A DNA stretch of 64,000 nucleotides. Origin: an uncultured Sphingomonadaceae bacterium. GTDB lineage: Bacteria > Pseudomonadota > Alphaproteobacteria > Sphingomonadales > Sphingomonadaceae. The notes beneath the pieces are model-generated. The model saw only the letters and a list, made by a program, of their open reading frames with translations, did not search any database and was not told where the DNA came from. Within the stretch, counting starts at the first letter, position 1; each line of letters opens with the position of its first letter. Location: positions 1-64,000 of the forward strand of contig CALLJS010000001.1 in NCBI GenBank assembly GCA_938050045.1. The letters run 5' to 3'. The position numbers were made by a program, and so were the translations under genes. Shown piece by piece: positions 47,695-56,148 of this stretch.

Positions 47695-48324
47695 ATGCCC
47701 AAAATAGTAGATTTTTTGTTCGATTGCGGTGCGCCCAATGCTTATTTGGTGCATAAGGTTTTACCATCCATCAACGCACGCACGGGCGTTGTGTTCAACC
47801 ATGTGCCCGTGCTGCTCGGCGGTATATTCAAAGCCACGGGTAATTTACCGCCGATGATGCGCTATAGAGAAACGCCAGCGAAATTGGCCTATGAAAATTT
47901 GGAATTTAAGCGGTTTATGGAAGCGCATAATATTATAAATTTCCAATTTAATCCCAATTTTCCGATCAATAGTATTACCATAATGCGCGCAGCGATCGCT
48001 GCGCACAATGCTGGTCAATTGATGCCCTTTGTCGATGCGGCAATGGCGGCGTTTTGGGAGCAGGGCAAAAATATGGGTGATGCGAATATTATCGCCGAAG
48101 TGCTGAGCGATGCAGGATTGGATGCCGAAGCTTTGCTGAACGCAACCCAAGATCAAGCCGTGAAAGACCAATTAGCCGCGAACACGCAAAAAGCCATTGA
48201 TTGCGGTGCCTTTGGCGTCCCGACTTTTTTTGTCGGTGGTATGGATGTCCATGACTCAGATAGTGGCGATATTTTCTGGGGCAAAGAACGTTTGGGCCAA
48301 GTCGTTGCCGCTGCTTTGGAGTGA
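47695..48324 (+). CDS. DsbA-fold 2-hydroxychromene-2-carboxylate isomerase family protein
   Basis: Kappa-GST/HCCA isomerase type of 209 residues. The N-terminal VDFLFDCGAPNAYLVHKVLP corresponds to the FD-SP-Y-A strand and loop, with Cys-Gly-Ala at the usual active-site turn. The C-terminal FGVPTFFVGG carries the cis-Pro motif. HCCA isomerases take part in naphthalene breakdown, but many relatives have other glutathione-dependent roles. The operon partner is the upstream SDR gene. Confidence 0.83.
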   Translation: MPKIVDFLFDCGAPNAYLVHKVLPSINARTGVVFNHVPVLLGGIFKATGNLPPMMRYRETPAKLAYENLEFKRFMEAHNIINFQFNPNFPINSITIMRAAIAAHNAGQLMPFVDAAMAAFWEQGKNMGDANIIAEVLSDAGLDAEALLNATQDQAVKDQLAANTQKAIDCGAFGVPTFFVGGMDVHDSDSGDIFWGKERLGQVVAAALE

Positions 48325-48342
48325 AATAGAATAAATTAAATC

Positions 48343-48813
48343 TCAGTCATTGCGAATTTTAAAAACTAGATAAGCACAGAATGCTCTTCGATCTTTTATA
48401 TGACTTTTGGTAAAATTTCTGATAACATCTCTTGCCCAGTCTATATCAGACTTTACTGACGATTTAACATATCGAACGTAAGGGTCATAATCGGCTTGAT
48501 GTCGTTTTTTTTGTGCTGTCTTAAATAGATGTGCAAAATCTTGAATAGGGTCTGGGAATTTTCCAATAATATTAGTTTGATTGCAGGCTTGTTTGGAAGC
48601 ACCATGATTGACCGCCCTGTAAGCTTGATGCCATGCTTTATTGCTACTATTTGAACCTGAGCCGCCAATTAAAGTATCAGCGGTCATTCTACAAATAGAA
48701 TGAAACATAGCATAGTAAATACTACTTTGCGCACGTCTCAAGTTTGCTTGCCTTGGCCGAGAACTACCTTTAAGTAGATCCTCGGCAGAATCAAGGAGGT
48801 CAAGCGGCTTCAC
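48343..48813 (-). CDS. HEPN-domain protein, candidate toxin of a two-gene module
   Basis: A 156-residue helical protein. LRRAQSSIYYAMFHSICRM is the first HEPN helix pair and KKRHQADYDPYVR is a R-x-H type motif typical of HEPN ribonucleases and related proteins. Its start overlaps the upstream 96-codon gene by 14 nt. I recall such pairs co-occurring in proteobacteria; a toxin-antitoxin or defence role is inference. The 3' end converges on the DsbA-like gene. Confidence 0.65.
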   Translation of the reverse strand: MKPLDLLDSAEDLLKGSSRPRQANLRRAQSSIYYAMFHSICRMTADTLIGGSGSNSSNKAWHQAYRAVNHGASKQACNQTNIIGKFPDPIQDFAHLFKTAQKKRHQADYDPYVRYVKSSVKSDIDWARDVIRNFTKSHIKDRRAFCAYLVFKIRND

Positions 48814-49090
48814 TTACCCGGTTATAATCTGATTTGGATAGGAAGGATAAAATTGGGAATGGGATATCTTGCCCTTCCGCCGCGTTTTGCATAGCAGGAA
48901 AAATATTCCGCAATAATTTACTAGCTTTACGAGGATCAAATTTATTTTGAGCCTTCATGACTATAGTGACTTCGTATATATTATCACCGTCAGAGTCTTT
49001 ATCTTCACGGATATGCACGGCTTCGATGTCCGCACTAGAAAATTCTGTGCGAACAAGTCGTTCAATGGCTTGGTAAATTAAATCGTTCAT
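48800..49090 (-). CDS. Small partner protein of HEPN gene, candidate antitoxin
   Basis: A 96-residue acidic protein with the alternating beta-strand segment IEAVHIREDKDSDGDNIYEV, then FDPRKASKLLRNIFPAMQNA and a C-terminal FPILSFLSKSDYNRV. It has no nucleotidyltransferase GSxxR signature. It is the first gene of a two-gene unit, overlaps the HEPN gene and has a long palindrome 60 nt upstream. The function is not established. Confidence 0.65.
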   Translation of the reverse strand: MNDLIYQAIERLVRTEFSSADIEAVHIREDKDSDGDNIYEVTIVMKAQNKFDPRKASKLLRNIFPAMQNAAEGQDIPFPILSFLSKSDYNRVSEAA

Positions 49091-49149
49091 ATTCTTTGGA
49101 TAGACCTAAAAAGATTAAAATGTCGAGTAAAACAAGCTAATGGCACTAA

Positions 49150-49173
49150 AAATATGTTATATATAACATATTT
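49150..49173. promoter_or_regulatory. Perfect 24-bp palindrome upstream of HEPN module
   Basis: The half-site AAATATGTTATA is followed directly by its exact reverse complement. It lies about 60 nt upstream of the first HEPN-module gene in an AT-rich, roughly 290-nt gap that holds no gene. A further inverted repeat TTGAC-TTTT-GTCAA lies just beside it. This is a likely operator for self-regulation of the module. Confidence 0.55.
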
Positions 49174-49319
49174 GAATAATTGACTTTTGTCAACACTTGA
49201 TATTGTTTTTTATAGATATTTTTTTATAATTAATTAAATCTATTTAACATAAAATTAAGGGTATAGGAAATTTCTTATTTATATTATATTTGTTTTCAAT
49301 TCATAAAAGTCAACTTTCC

Positions 49320-49354
49320 TTGACATTGTAAGCGAATTTAAGTAAAACTTACTT
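49320..49354 (+). promoter_or_regulatory. Promoter with overlapping operator for the XRE/membrane module
   Basis: TTGACA, a 17-nt spacer and TAAAAC form a fair sigma-70 promoter upstream of the membrane protein gene. The inverted repeat AAGTAA-AAC-TTACTT covers the -10 region, as expected for an operator of the XRE-type repressor encoded in the same unit. This is pattern-based inference. Confidence 0.45.
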
Positions 49355-49380
49355 GACTTAAATAAAAGGAAGCTTGTCAT

Positions 49381-49809
49381 ATGGCATCAACAAAAACACA
49401 TAAAGGCTCTAAAATGCCTTCCGAAATGCACCGCTATATGAAGCGTATGTTCCTATGCATGGCGTTTTATGGGGCAGCCCTCATTCTCGCGGTGACGATG
49501 TTTAATAAAGATGCCGTCAGCGGACCATTGGCCTATATATTGGGCCTATTGCCTGCGCTGCCGATCATCGGAATATTTTGGACAATCGGAAAATTGATAA
49601 GCGAGACCAAAGACGAATATCGTAAAATATTATTCACACGACAGATATTAGTGGCGACGGCCTTCACCCTATCACTGGCTACCATCTGGGGGTTTTTGGA
49701 ACAATTTGAATTGGTGTTCCATATTCCCGCTTATTATTGGTCGATCACTTGGTTTTTGGGTTTGTTCGTGGGCATGGCTTTTAACAAAATTACCATGGGC
49801 GATGTTTGA
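49381..49809 (+). CDS. Four-helix membrane protein paired with XRE regulator
   Basis: A 142-residue protein with hydrophobic segments near residues 23-42, 50-70, 85-105 and 115-133 and a conserved-looking loop SETKDEYRKILFTRQILVAT. Small membrane proteins of this type are often encoded directly before an XRE regulator in sphingomonads. Its stop overlaps the regulator start (TGATG). No function is known. It is preceded by AGGAAG ribosome site. Confidence 0.75.
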   Translation: MASTKTHKGSKMPSEMHRYMKRMFLCMAFYGAALILAVTMFNKDAVSGPLAYILGLLPALPIIGIFWTIGKLISETKDEYRKILFTRQILVATAFTLSLATIWGFLEQFELVFHIPAYYWSITWFLGLFVGMAFNKITMGDV

Positions 49810-50000
49810 TGAAAAACCGACTAAAGGTGCTGCGTGCAGAGCGTGATTGGACGCAAGGCGATTTGGCCGATGCGCTCGAAATATCGCGCCAATCGGTCAA
49901 TGCGATAGAGACAGGCAAATATGATCCGTCATTGCCGCTCGCGTTCAAAATATCAGATTTATTCGCCCTTTCTATCGAAGAAATTTTCACCCGCGATTGA
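49809..50000 (+). CDS. XRE-family helix-turn-helix regulator
   Basis: A 63-residue minimal HTH_3 protein: LKVLRAERDWTQGDLADALE, ISRQSVNAIETGKYDPS and LAFKISDLFALSIEEIF. It is nearly all DNA-binding domain, as in the YozG/immunity-repressor-like group. It is translationally coupled to the upstream membrane protein and probably represses their common promoter. The alpha/beta hydrolase gene begins 8 nt later. Confidence 0.92.
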   Translation: MKNRLKVLRAERDWTQGDLADALEISRQSVNAIETGKYDPSLPLAFKISDLFALSIEEIFTRD

Positions 50001-50008
50001 GAATTATC

Positions 50009-50926
50009 ATGAACATTCAAAAATTATTGACTATCATTTTGGTATTCAGTCTCAGTATGAGCGTTTCTATATTTGCGCAGGAAGTTGCATCAGAGATTGA
50101 GGTTGAAAATCATCGTATATTAGAAGGCAAAAGCTTTACCGTGCTGGTTGAAGGCGATGGCCCCGATGTGGTGTTGATAGCGGGCCTTGCGACCCCGCGC
50201 GCTGTTTGGAGACCTTTGCGCGAGACGCTTAGCCAGACGCACCGCGTGCATAGTGTGCAAATAAGGGGTTTTGGCGATGCCCCCAAAAGCAATGGCGATT
50301 CAGATATGCTGCTCAATGATATTGTGCTGGAACTGGCTGATTATATCGATGATGAAATCACCATTCATGAGCGCACTGCGCCATCGATCATTGGTCATTC
50401 TTTGGGCGGATTATCAGCGATGATGATCGCGGCGCGCCATCCAAGCGCAGTTTCTAGAGTGATGGTGGTCGATAGCCTGCCATTCTTTGGATTATTATTT
50501 GGCCCAACAATGACCGCCGATGCGATGAAACCTCAAGCGGAATTTTTGCGCAATAGTATGGCATCACAGCCCAAAGGCCAAGTTAATGAGCGCGGATTAA
50601 GGGTGCAGTCAATTTCAGAAGCAGGGCGCGAGCAGGTCAAAAATTGGTCGAAAACGGCTGATCCAAAAGTGATGGCGCAATTATTTTACGAAGTCGCTAC
50701 AACGGATATTAGGGACGAATTGCCCGCTATTAAAGCACCGATCATGATGCTTTACCCTATTGATGAGAGCGTGATGTCCGCTGCGCGTATCACCAATATT
50801 TACGAAAATGCCTATAGCAATGCGAAGACCGCGACCCTGATACCCATTAAGGATAGCCGCCATTTTATCATGATAGATCAAAGTGAAATATTTAATAGGC
50901 AAGTATTGCGATTCTTAAGTAAGTAA
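50009..50926 (+). CDS. Exported alpha/beta hydrolase
   Basis: Alpha/beta hydrolase of 305 residues with a signal peptide (MNIQKLLTIILVFSLSMSVS then FAQE). The nucleophile elbow is IIGHSLGGLSAM and the oxyanion/aspartate regions VVLIAGLATPRAVWRPL, MLYPIDESV and SRHFIMIDQ fit the fold, with the His in the last. The substrate is unknown. It follows the XRE gene closely and may belong to that unit. Confidence 0.87.
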   Translation: MNIQKLLTIILVFSLSMSVSIFAQEVASEIEVENHRILEGKSFTVLVEGDGPDVVLIAGLATPRAVWRPLRETLSQTHRVHSVQIRGFGDAPKSNGDSDMLLNDIVLELADYIDDEITIHERTAPSIIGHSLGGLSAMMIAARHPSAVSRVMVVDSLPFFGLLFGPTMTADAMKPQAEFLRNSMASQPKGQVNERGLRVQSISEAGREQVKNWSKTADPKVMAQLFYEVATTDIRDELPAIKAPIMMLYPIDESVMSAARITNIYENAYSNAKTATLIPIKDSRHFIMIDQSEIFNRQVLRFLSK

Positions 50927-50987
50927 AAATAAACTATTTATTATTTTATAAACCCATCTATGTTGATTTTGGTAGAAGGGTTTATAT

Positions 50988-51592
50988 GTGACAGAAGAAA
51001 ATAAAAAAAGCGCGCTCCAATTTCATGGCACCTGGGTTGATTTTTTCAAAATTGCGATTGTCAATTTGCTGCTCTGTATCATTACGCTGGCTATATATCG
51101 ATTTTGGGCAGCGACGCGCGAACGCGAATATCTATGGACAGAAACCGAATTTATAGACGAACGCCTAGAATGGACGGGTGCTGGCATGGAGCTGTTCATT
51201 GGGGCTATCATACAAGATAGTCTAGCAGTGGCTATAACTATTATCTTGGGCCTTATTCTCTTGATTTATTTTCTAATCGGCGTGGCTTATTTTAGAGCTT
51301 TAAGTTATCGGCTCGGCCGCATTTATTGGCGCGGAATACGCGGTGGCAGCGATGCGGCAGATTTCAAATATGGTTTACTTAATATTTGGCCTAATATTTG
51401 GCCTATATTTGAAAAAATGTCTTGGGCACCATTTCGATCTATCTTTTGGGGCCATATCGCCATTGGAACTTTTTTATTACGCACATGGAAGCTTATGGCG
51501 AAGTAAATTTGGATATTTTAACACAATCTGAAACTATCCGCTCTAAACATGGCGAAGGTTAGTTAGATGCATTTGATGAAGGAGCTATATAA
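50988..51592 (+). pseudogene. DUF898 (YjgN-like) membrane protein gene, deleted and frameshifted
   Basis: The N-terminal half is family-like: FHGTWVDFFKIAIVNLLLCI, LAIYRFWAATREREYLW and YWRGIRGGSDAADFKYG. From about 51370 the frame degenerates. The family C-terminus reappears in another frame as LGPYRHWNFFITHMEAYGEV then NLDILTQSE and GEG-stop-LDAFDEGAI, with an internal TAG at 51560. Compared with my memory of full members (about 350-370 residues), some 170 residues are missing. A 12-bp duplication (AATATTTGGCCT twice, 51381-51404) marks the deletion area. The remaining C-terminus ends just before the M48 gene. Confidence 0.75.
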
Positions 51593-51594
51593 AT

Positions 51595-52695
51595 ATGGCG
51601 CATGAAGTCGAAGATCCATTTTTTTCAGTTTCGTATATCGATGGGAAAAATGCGATTCGGCGAGAGGTTGAAATTCTAACCATTGGACAAAATTTTTACC
51701 TGTTGGAAAATGAACGTCGCCACGGCCCCTATGCTTTTTGTTATATGCATTTTGTCAGCAAGACTAAGGATAATTTATCCTATGGCTATGAAGATATTGA
51801 CGGCTGGCGTCTCACATTATCTGGGACGATACCAGAGGAATTGAAACCGTTTTTACCCGCCACGCGCACCTATGGCAATTGGCTTGATAAGCTGGACTTC
51901 GGTAGAGCATCGGCCGTATTTATTACCGCCAGCGTGGCCGCAGTTGCAATTATTTTTACCGCGCCGCAATGGCTTGCTCCGTTAATTCCGCAATCGCTTG
52001 AAAATAAATTGGGCGATGCTTTGGTCGAAGATTTTGGTGGGCGAATTTGCAGCACTCCAGACGGCAAGGCAGCCCTCTCTAAGCTCACCAATACTTTGGA
52101 TGCTAACCCCGATGATTTGCAAGTCGAGCTGGTCAATATTGATATGCTCAACGCGGTTGCTCTGCCTGGGGGTAAGGTATTTTTATTCGAAGGTCTAATC
52201 CAGCAGGCGGAGTCCGTTGATGAAGTAGCGGGCGTATTGGGGCATGAGATTGGCCATATACGCCAGAGGCATGTGCTGCAGGGTTTGTTGCGCCAATTGG
52301 GCCTATCCTCTATCCTGGGCGGATTGAACGAGAATATTGGCGGTGTTTTCAGCAGCGCATTATCCAACAACTATGGCCGCGATGCCGAAAGAGAGGCCGA
52401 CAGTCATTCGATAGAAATACTCGACAAAGCCAATATCTCTCCCATTGCGACCAAAGGTTTTTTCAATAAATTATCCAAAATACCCAATGAAGAAAATGGT
52501 ATATCATCTGTGACATCTTATATGTCGAGCCATCCGCTATCTTCGCAACGCGCAGCAAAATTTGATGCGAGCTTTGATAAGGAGCGCGATTATCAGCCTG
52601 CTTTGACTCAGGACGAATGGGCAGCGATTAAATCTATGTGTGCAAATGATAAAGATGTGAAATCAGGTTTTGGGTTTGATTTTGCGGACGAATGA
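51595..52695 (+). CDS. M48-family metallopeptidase
   Basis: Zinc peptidase of 366 residues. The first 100 residues form an unassigned domain, then one membrane helix (about 105-122). The catalytic motif HEIGH is at 217-221 and the third ligand is Glu265 in EREAD, with QQAESVDEVAGVLGHEIGHI being typical of the BepA/YcaL-like branch. It probably acts in envelope protein quality control. It follows the wrecked DUF898 gene and precedes a cytosolic hydrolase gene. Confidence 0.9.
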   Translation: MAHEVEDPFFSVSYIDGKNAIRREVEILTIGQNFYLLENERRHGPYAFCYMHFVSKTKDNLSYGYEDIDGWRLTLSGTIPEELKPFLPATRTYGNWLDKLDFGRASAVFITASVAAVAIIFTAPQWLAPLIPQSLENKLGDALVEDFGGRICSTPDGKAALSKLTNTLDANPDDLQVELVNIDMLNAVALPGGKVFLFEGLIQQAESVDEVAGVLGHEIGHIRQRHVLQGLLRQLGLSSILGGLNENIGGVFSSALSNNYGRDAEREADSHSIEILDKANISPIATKGFFNKLSKIPNEENGISSVTSYMSSHPLSSQRAAKFDASFDKERDYQPALTQDEWAAIKSMCANDKDVKSGFGFDFADE

Positions 52696-52710
52696 ACGCA
52701 CAAGGACTCT

Positions 52711-53472
52711 ATGAATGATGATGTCCAATATTTTAAGCAAAGCGCGGGCCTAAAAACTGCATACCGATATACGCAAGGCAGCGATGCATCGCAACCAACT
52801 ATAATTTTCTTGCCCGGCTATATGTCGGATATGGACGGCGGCAAAGCGCAGGCTATTTTTACCCATGCACGGCAAAATGATCGCAGTTGCTTGCTGCTTG
52901 ATTATTCGGGGTGCGGCAAGAGCGAAGGTGAATTTGCCGATGGGTGTCTGTCGCTATGGTGCGATGAGGTTTGCGCTATTATCGACGATAAAGCGCCAGG
53001 ACCTATTATATTGGTTGGTTCTTCGATGGGCGGCTGGTTAATGCTGTTGGTTGCTGTGCAGCTTTGCCAAAAATATGGCCCCCATAAATTACAGGCACTC
53101 CTGGGTATTGCCGCTGCCCCAGATTTTACCGAATGGGATTTTAGCGCAGCGGATAAAGCGATCATTGATAGCAATGGCGTGTTCTATCGGGATAATGACT
53201 ATGGATATGATCCTACTCCTATGCATCATAAATTCCACCAAGATGGCCAAAATCTTTTATTGTTAAACAAACAGATTGAACTTGATTGCCCCGTGACATT
53301 ATTTCACGGGCAAAATGATAGGGATGTTCCCTATGATATTTCCATGCAGTTGTCGGCTGCGCTGCGTTCATCGCATGTGCATATAAATTTGATAAAAGAT
53401 GGAGATCATCGTTTTTCCCGCGATAGCGATATTGCGTTATTGATAGCTTCGCTAGAACAAATATGGACATAG
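52711..53472 (+). CDS. Alpha/beta hydrolase (ABHD10-like)
   Basis: Cytosolic hydrolase of 253 residues. The opening FLPGYMSDMDGGKA, the segment CLLLDYSGCGKSEGEF, the nucleophile elbow LVGSSMGGWLMLL and the terminal DGDHRFSRDSDI with the catalytic His are typical of acyl-protein thioesterase-like members related to ABHD10. The substrate is unknown. The end overlaps the TPR gene by 10 nt. Confidence 0.88.
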   Translation: MNDDVQYFKQSAGLKTAYRYTQGSDASQPTIIFLPGYMSDMDGGKAQAIFTHARQNDRSCLLLDYSGCGKSEGEFADGCLSLWCDEVCAIIDDKAPGPIILVGSSMGGWLMLLVAVQLCQKYGPHKLQALLGIAAAPDFTEWDFSAADKAIIDSNGVFYRDNDYGYDPTPMHHKFHQDGQNLLLLNKQIELDCPVTLFHGQNDRDVPYDISMQLSAALRSSHVHINLIKDGDHRFSRDSDIALLIASLEQIWT

Positions 53473-54278
53473 ATTATATGATTATTGTCGTAATGGCGTT
53501 GCAGACATTTCAGCCCAATGCACCGCAAATATCTGATCTCGCCGAACAGCGCGAATTGACTGCGCCCAAAAACTTAACAGAGGTGCGGCTCAATGAATGT
53601 TTGGATTTGGCGGTCAATGATCCCAATAGCGGCATTGTAGCAGCTAATGAATGGAAAATTGAGGGCGGTGGCTTTTTCGCCGATCACTGCCTTGGCTTTG
53701 CTTATGCCGTGGATTTCAAATTTGATGCTGCCACTAGGGCATTTGATAATGCCGCCCAAGCTGCTGCTGCTCAGAAAGACGACCGCGCTGCCCGCTTTTG
53801 GTTGCAAGCGGCCAATGCTGCCATAGCGGGGCAAAAACCAACCGAGGCCATCGGCTTTATTGATGCGGCTCTATCTTTGGGGATATTAGAAGGCGTCCAA
53901 TTGGGAGAAGCGCATTTGGATAAAGCCCGCGCTATGGTGGGGATTAAATTAGAGGAAAAAGCGGGGGCTGAATTATTATTGGCGCAAAAATATGCTCCGC
54001 AAGATCCGCTTGTTTGGCTCTTATCTGCAACGTTGAATCGCCGATTGGGCAAAACACAGCAAGCGCGTTTGGAGGTCGATGTAGCGGCTCAACTCGCCCC
54101 TAGAGATCCGTCTATCGAGCTAGAGCAAGGTAATATTGAAATTGTTGATGGCAATTATGCCGCCGCTGAGGCGCATTGGCGTAACGCACTAGACATTCGT
54201 CCTACTGGACGTATTGCTGATAATGTCCGCGCTTTATTACAACAGCTTGAGGCGGGTAAAGCAACAGTAGAACCATGA
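53463..54278 (+). CDS. TPR-containing protein
   Basis: A 271-residue protein with a weak hydrophobic N-terminus and helical repeats: AARFWLQAANAAIAGQKPTE, AGAELLLAQKYAPQDPLVWL and EIVDGNYAAAEAHWRNALDI. Tetratricopeptide repeats suggest a scaffold role, possibly periplasmic if the N-terminus is a signal peptide. It overlaps the preceding hydrolase gene. The alternative start at codon 6 is possible. Confidence 0.8.
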   Translation: MDIDYMIIVVMALQTFQPNAPQISDLAEQRELTAPKNLTEVRLNECLDLAVNDPNSGIVAANEWKIEGGGFFADHCLGFAYAVDFKFDAATRAFDNAAQAAAAQKDDRAARFWLQAANAAIAGQKPTEAIGFIDAALSLGILEGVQLGEAHLDKARAMVGIKLEEKAGAELLLAQKYAPQDPLVWLLSATLNRRLGKTQQARLEVDVAAQLAPRDPSIELEQGNIEIVDGNYAAAEAHWRNALDIRPTGRIADNVRALLQQLEAGKATVEP

Positions 54279-54350
54279 ATGGATGTAATGTTACTTTCCA
54301 TTTCAGCGTCTGTCGTGATAGATAGATATGGATTTAACGATGGAGCGAGA

Positions 54351-54788
54351 ATGCCAATACACTATTTACACACGATGATCCGCGTGACTGACCTTGATGC
54401 CACTATAAATTTTTTCGAAATGATTGGCTTAGAAGAAATACGCCGCCGCGAATTTGAAAAAGGGCGTTTTACATTGGTCTTTATGGCTGCCCCAGGTCAA
54501 GAAGGACTGGCCGAGGTTGAATTAACCTATAATTGGCCTACCGAAGGTGAAGCCGCAGAGCAATATGATGGCGGGCGTAATTTTGGTCATTTGGCCTATC
54601 GGGTTGATAATATTTTTGACACATGTCAGAAATTAATGGATAATGATATTATCATTAATCGGCCGCCGCGTGATGGCCATATGGCTTTTGTGCGCTCACC
54701 CGATGGTATCTCGATTGAATTGTTGCAAGAGGGTTATTTACCGCCGCAAGAACCTTGGGCCTCAATGGAAAATAGCGGAAGCTGGTAA
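54351..54788 (+). CDS. gloA: Lactoylglutathione lyase (glyoxalase I)
   Basis: Converts the methylglyoxal-glutathione hemithioacetal to S-lactoylglutathione. The 145-residue protein has the metal ligands in HTMIRVTDLD (His), LAEVELTYNW (Glu), NFGHLAYRVD (His) and GISIELLQ (Glu). The start MPIHYLHTM fits the family; upstream codons do not. gloB follows 9 nt later, giving the complete glyoxalase pathway. Confidence 0.95.
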   Translation: MPIHYLHTMIRVTDLDATINFFEMIGLEEIRRREFEKGRFTLVFMAAPGQEGLAEVELTYNWPTEGEAAEQYDGGRNFGHLAYRVDNIFDTCQKLMDNDIIINRPPRDGHMAFVRSPDGISIELLQEGYLPPQEPWASMENSGSW

Positions 54789-54797
54789 GGATAAAAT

Positions 54798-55520
54798 ATG
54801 TTAGAAGTTGCGATCATCCCAGTTTTATCAGATAATTATATTTGGTTAGTGCATGATGATAAAAGCGGCGAGACATTGGTGATTGATCCTGCGGTATCCA
54901 AACCAGTGTTAGAAGAAGCCGATAAACGCGGTTGGAAAATTACCCAGATATGGAACACCCATTGGCATCCAGATCATACGGGCGGTAATGCTGAGATTAA
55001 AAAAGCTACGGCTTGTATTATCAGCGGTCCAGAGGCCGAAAAGGATCGTATTCCCACTTTGGATGTGATGGTGAATGGCGGCGCTACTTTGTCTCTGGGT
55101 GACTATATCGCGGATGTGATTGATGTGCCAGCGCATACAGCGGGCCATATCGCTTTTCACTTTGCCAGCGAGAAAATCATATTTGTGGGCGATACTTTAT
55201 TTGCGATGGGATGCGGGCGTTTGTTCGAAGGAACGCCAGAGCAAATGTATGAAAATATGCAAAAACTCGCTATTCTACCCGATGAGACTATAGTGTATTG
55301 CGCGCATGAATATACGCAAAGCAATGGCGAATATGCATTGGTAGCAGAGCCCGTTAATGAGGCGATTAAGGAACGCATGCGCGATGTAATAGCGGCGCGT
55401 GCTCGTGGAGAATATACGGTCCCTACAACGATTGCATTGGAAAAAGCGACCAACCCATTCATGCGGGCGCAAAGCGCAGAAATATTAGCGCAACGCCGTG
55501 CTGCGAAGGATAATTTTTAA
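54798..55520 (+). CDS. gloB: Hydroxyacylglutathione hydrolase (glyoxalase II)
   Basis: Metallo-beta-lactamase fold enzyme that hydrolyses S-lactoylglutathione to lactate and glutathione. The metal motif is NTHWHPDHTGGN, with further ligands in VPAHTAGHIAFHF, FVGDTLFAMGCGRLFEG and YCAHEYTQSNGEYAL. Length is 240 residues. It is coupled to gloA and ends the plus-strand unit except for the DUF6491-like gene. Confidence 0.96.
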   Translation: MLEVAIIPVLSDNYIWLVHDDKSGETLVIDPAVSKPVLEEADKRGWKITQIWNTHWHPDHTGGNAEIKKATACIISGPEAEKDRIPTLDVMVNGGATLSLGDYIADVIDVPAHTAGHIAFHFASEKIIFVGDTLFAMGCGRLFEGTPEQMYENMQKLAILPDETIVYCAHEYTQSNGEYALVAEPVNEAIKERMRDVIAARARGEYTVPTTIALEKATNPFMRAQSAEILAQRRAAKDNF

Positions 55521-55594
55521 GCATTGAACCTTTTAGCACAAATAATGTACTAATCTAAAGATGGGGCGTTTTAATCTGCATAAAGGATATGATT

Positions 55595-56026
55595 ATGAAA
55601 AAATTATTTATTACAGCCCTGATGGTGCCAATATCAGTCGCCTCTATCGCTTTTTACAGCGCGAATGCGCAAAATACTATCGCTGAAAACTCTGCTTTGA
55701 GTGAAAAAGAGCAAAAGATTTTGGACAAAGCACTGGCTGGTAGAGCCGCTGGGCCTGCTAAAAATTGTATTAACCGCGCGCAGCAGCGCAACTTGACCTA
55801 TATCAATGATAATATTCTGATATTTGGTTCTAGAAACGCTAAAACAATCTATGTCAACAAGCCCGCTGGCGGATGCCCAAATGCTCAGCGTTATGCATTA
55901 TCTTATAGCCGTCCAGGGACTGCATTATGCAAGGGAGATATTGCTCAAATTGTAGATGTGACTGTTGGCTCTACATTGGGAAGTTGTTCATTTTCAAAAT
56001 TTGTTCCCTATACAAAGACTGAATGA
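55595..56026 (+). CDS. Exported DUF6491-like protein
   Basis: A 143-residue protein with a signal peptide ending near YSANAQN. The mature part has two cysteine-containing strands: NCINRAQQRNLTYINDNILI and LCKGDIAQIVDVTVGSTLGSC, then FSKFVPY. This pattern matches DUF6491, a family of unknown function often found after gloB in sphingomonads. The ATG at 55595 is preferred over 55589. Confidence 0.75.
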   Translation: MKKLFITALMVPISVASIAFYSANAQNTIAENSALSEKEQKILDKALAGRAAGPAKNCINRAQQRNLTYINDNILIFGSRNAKTIYVNKPAGGCPNAQRYALSYSRPGTALCKGDIAQIVDVTVGSTLGSCSFSKFVPYTKTE

Positions 56027-56148
56027 ACCCACACTGATTAGCGATAGCACCGGAATAAAAGTCAATGAATAAAGGCCAATGAATAAAATTTAATATGGGA
56101 CAGCCCATTAATATTTATAAGCCTTTTTTCATCAATATATGGTTCTAT

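Noticed and set aside
56027-56148. Terminator between the DUF6491-like gene and pal
   Set aside because: Only a 5-bp inverted repeat (ATGGG/CCCAT) without a T-tract and a duplicated CAATGAATAAA are seen; this is too weak to call.
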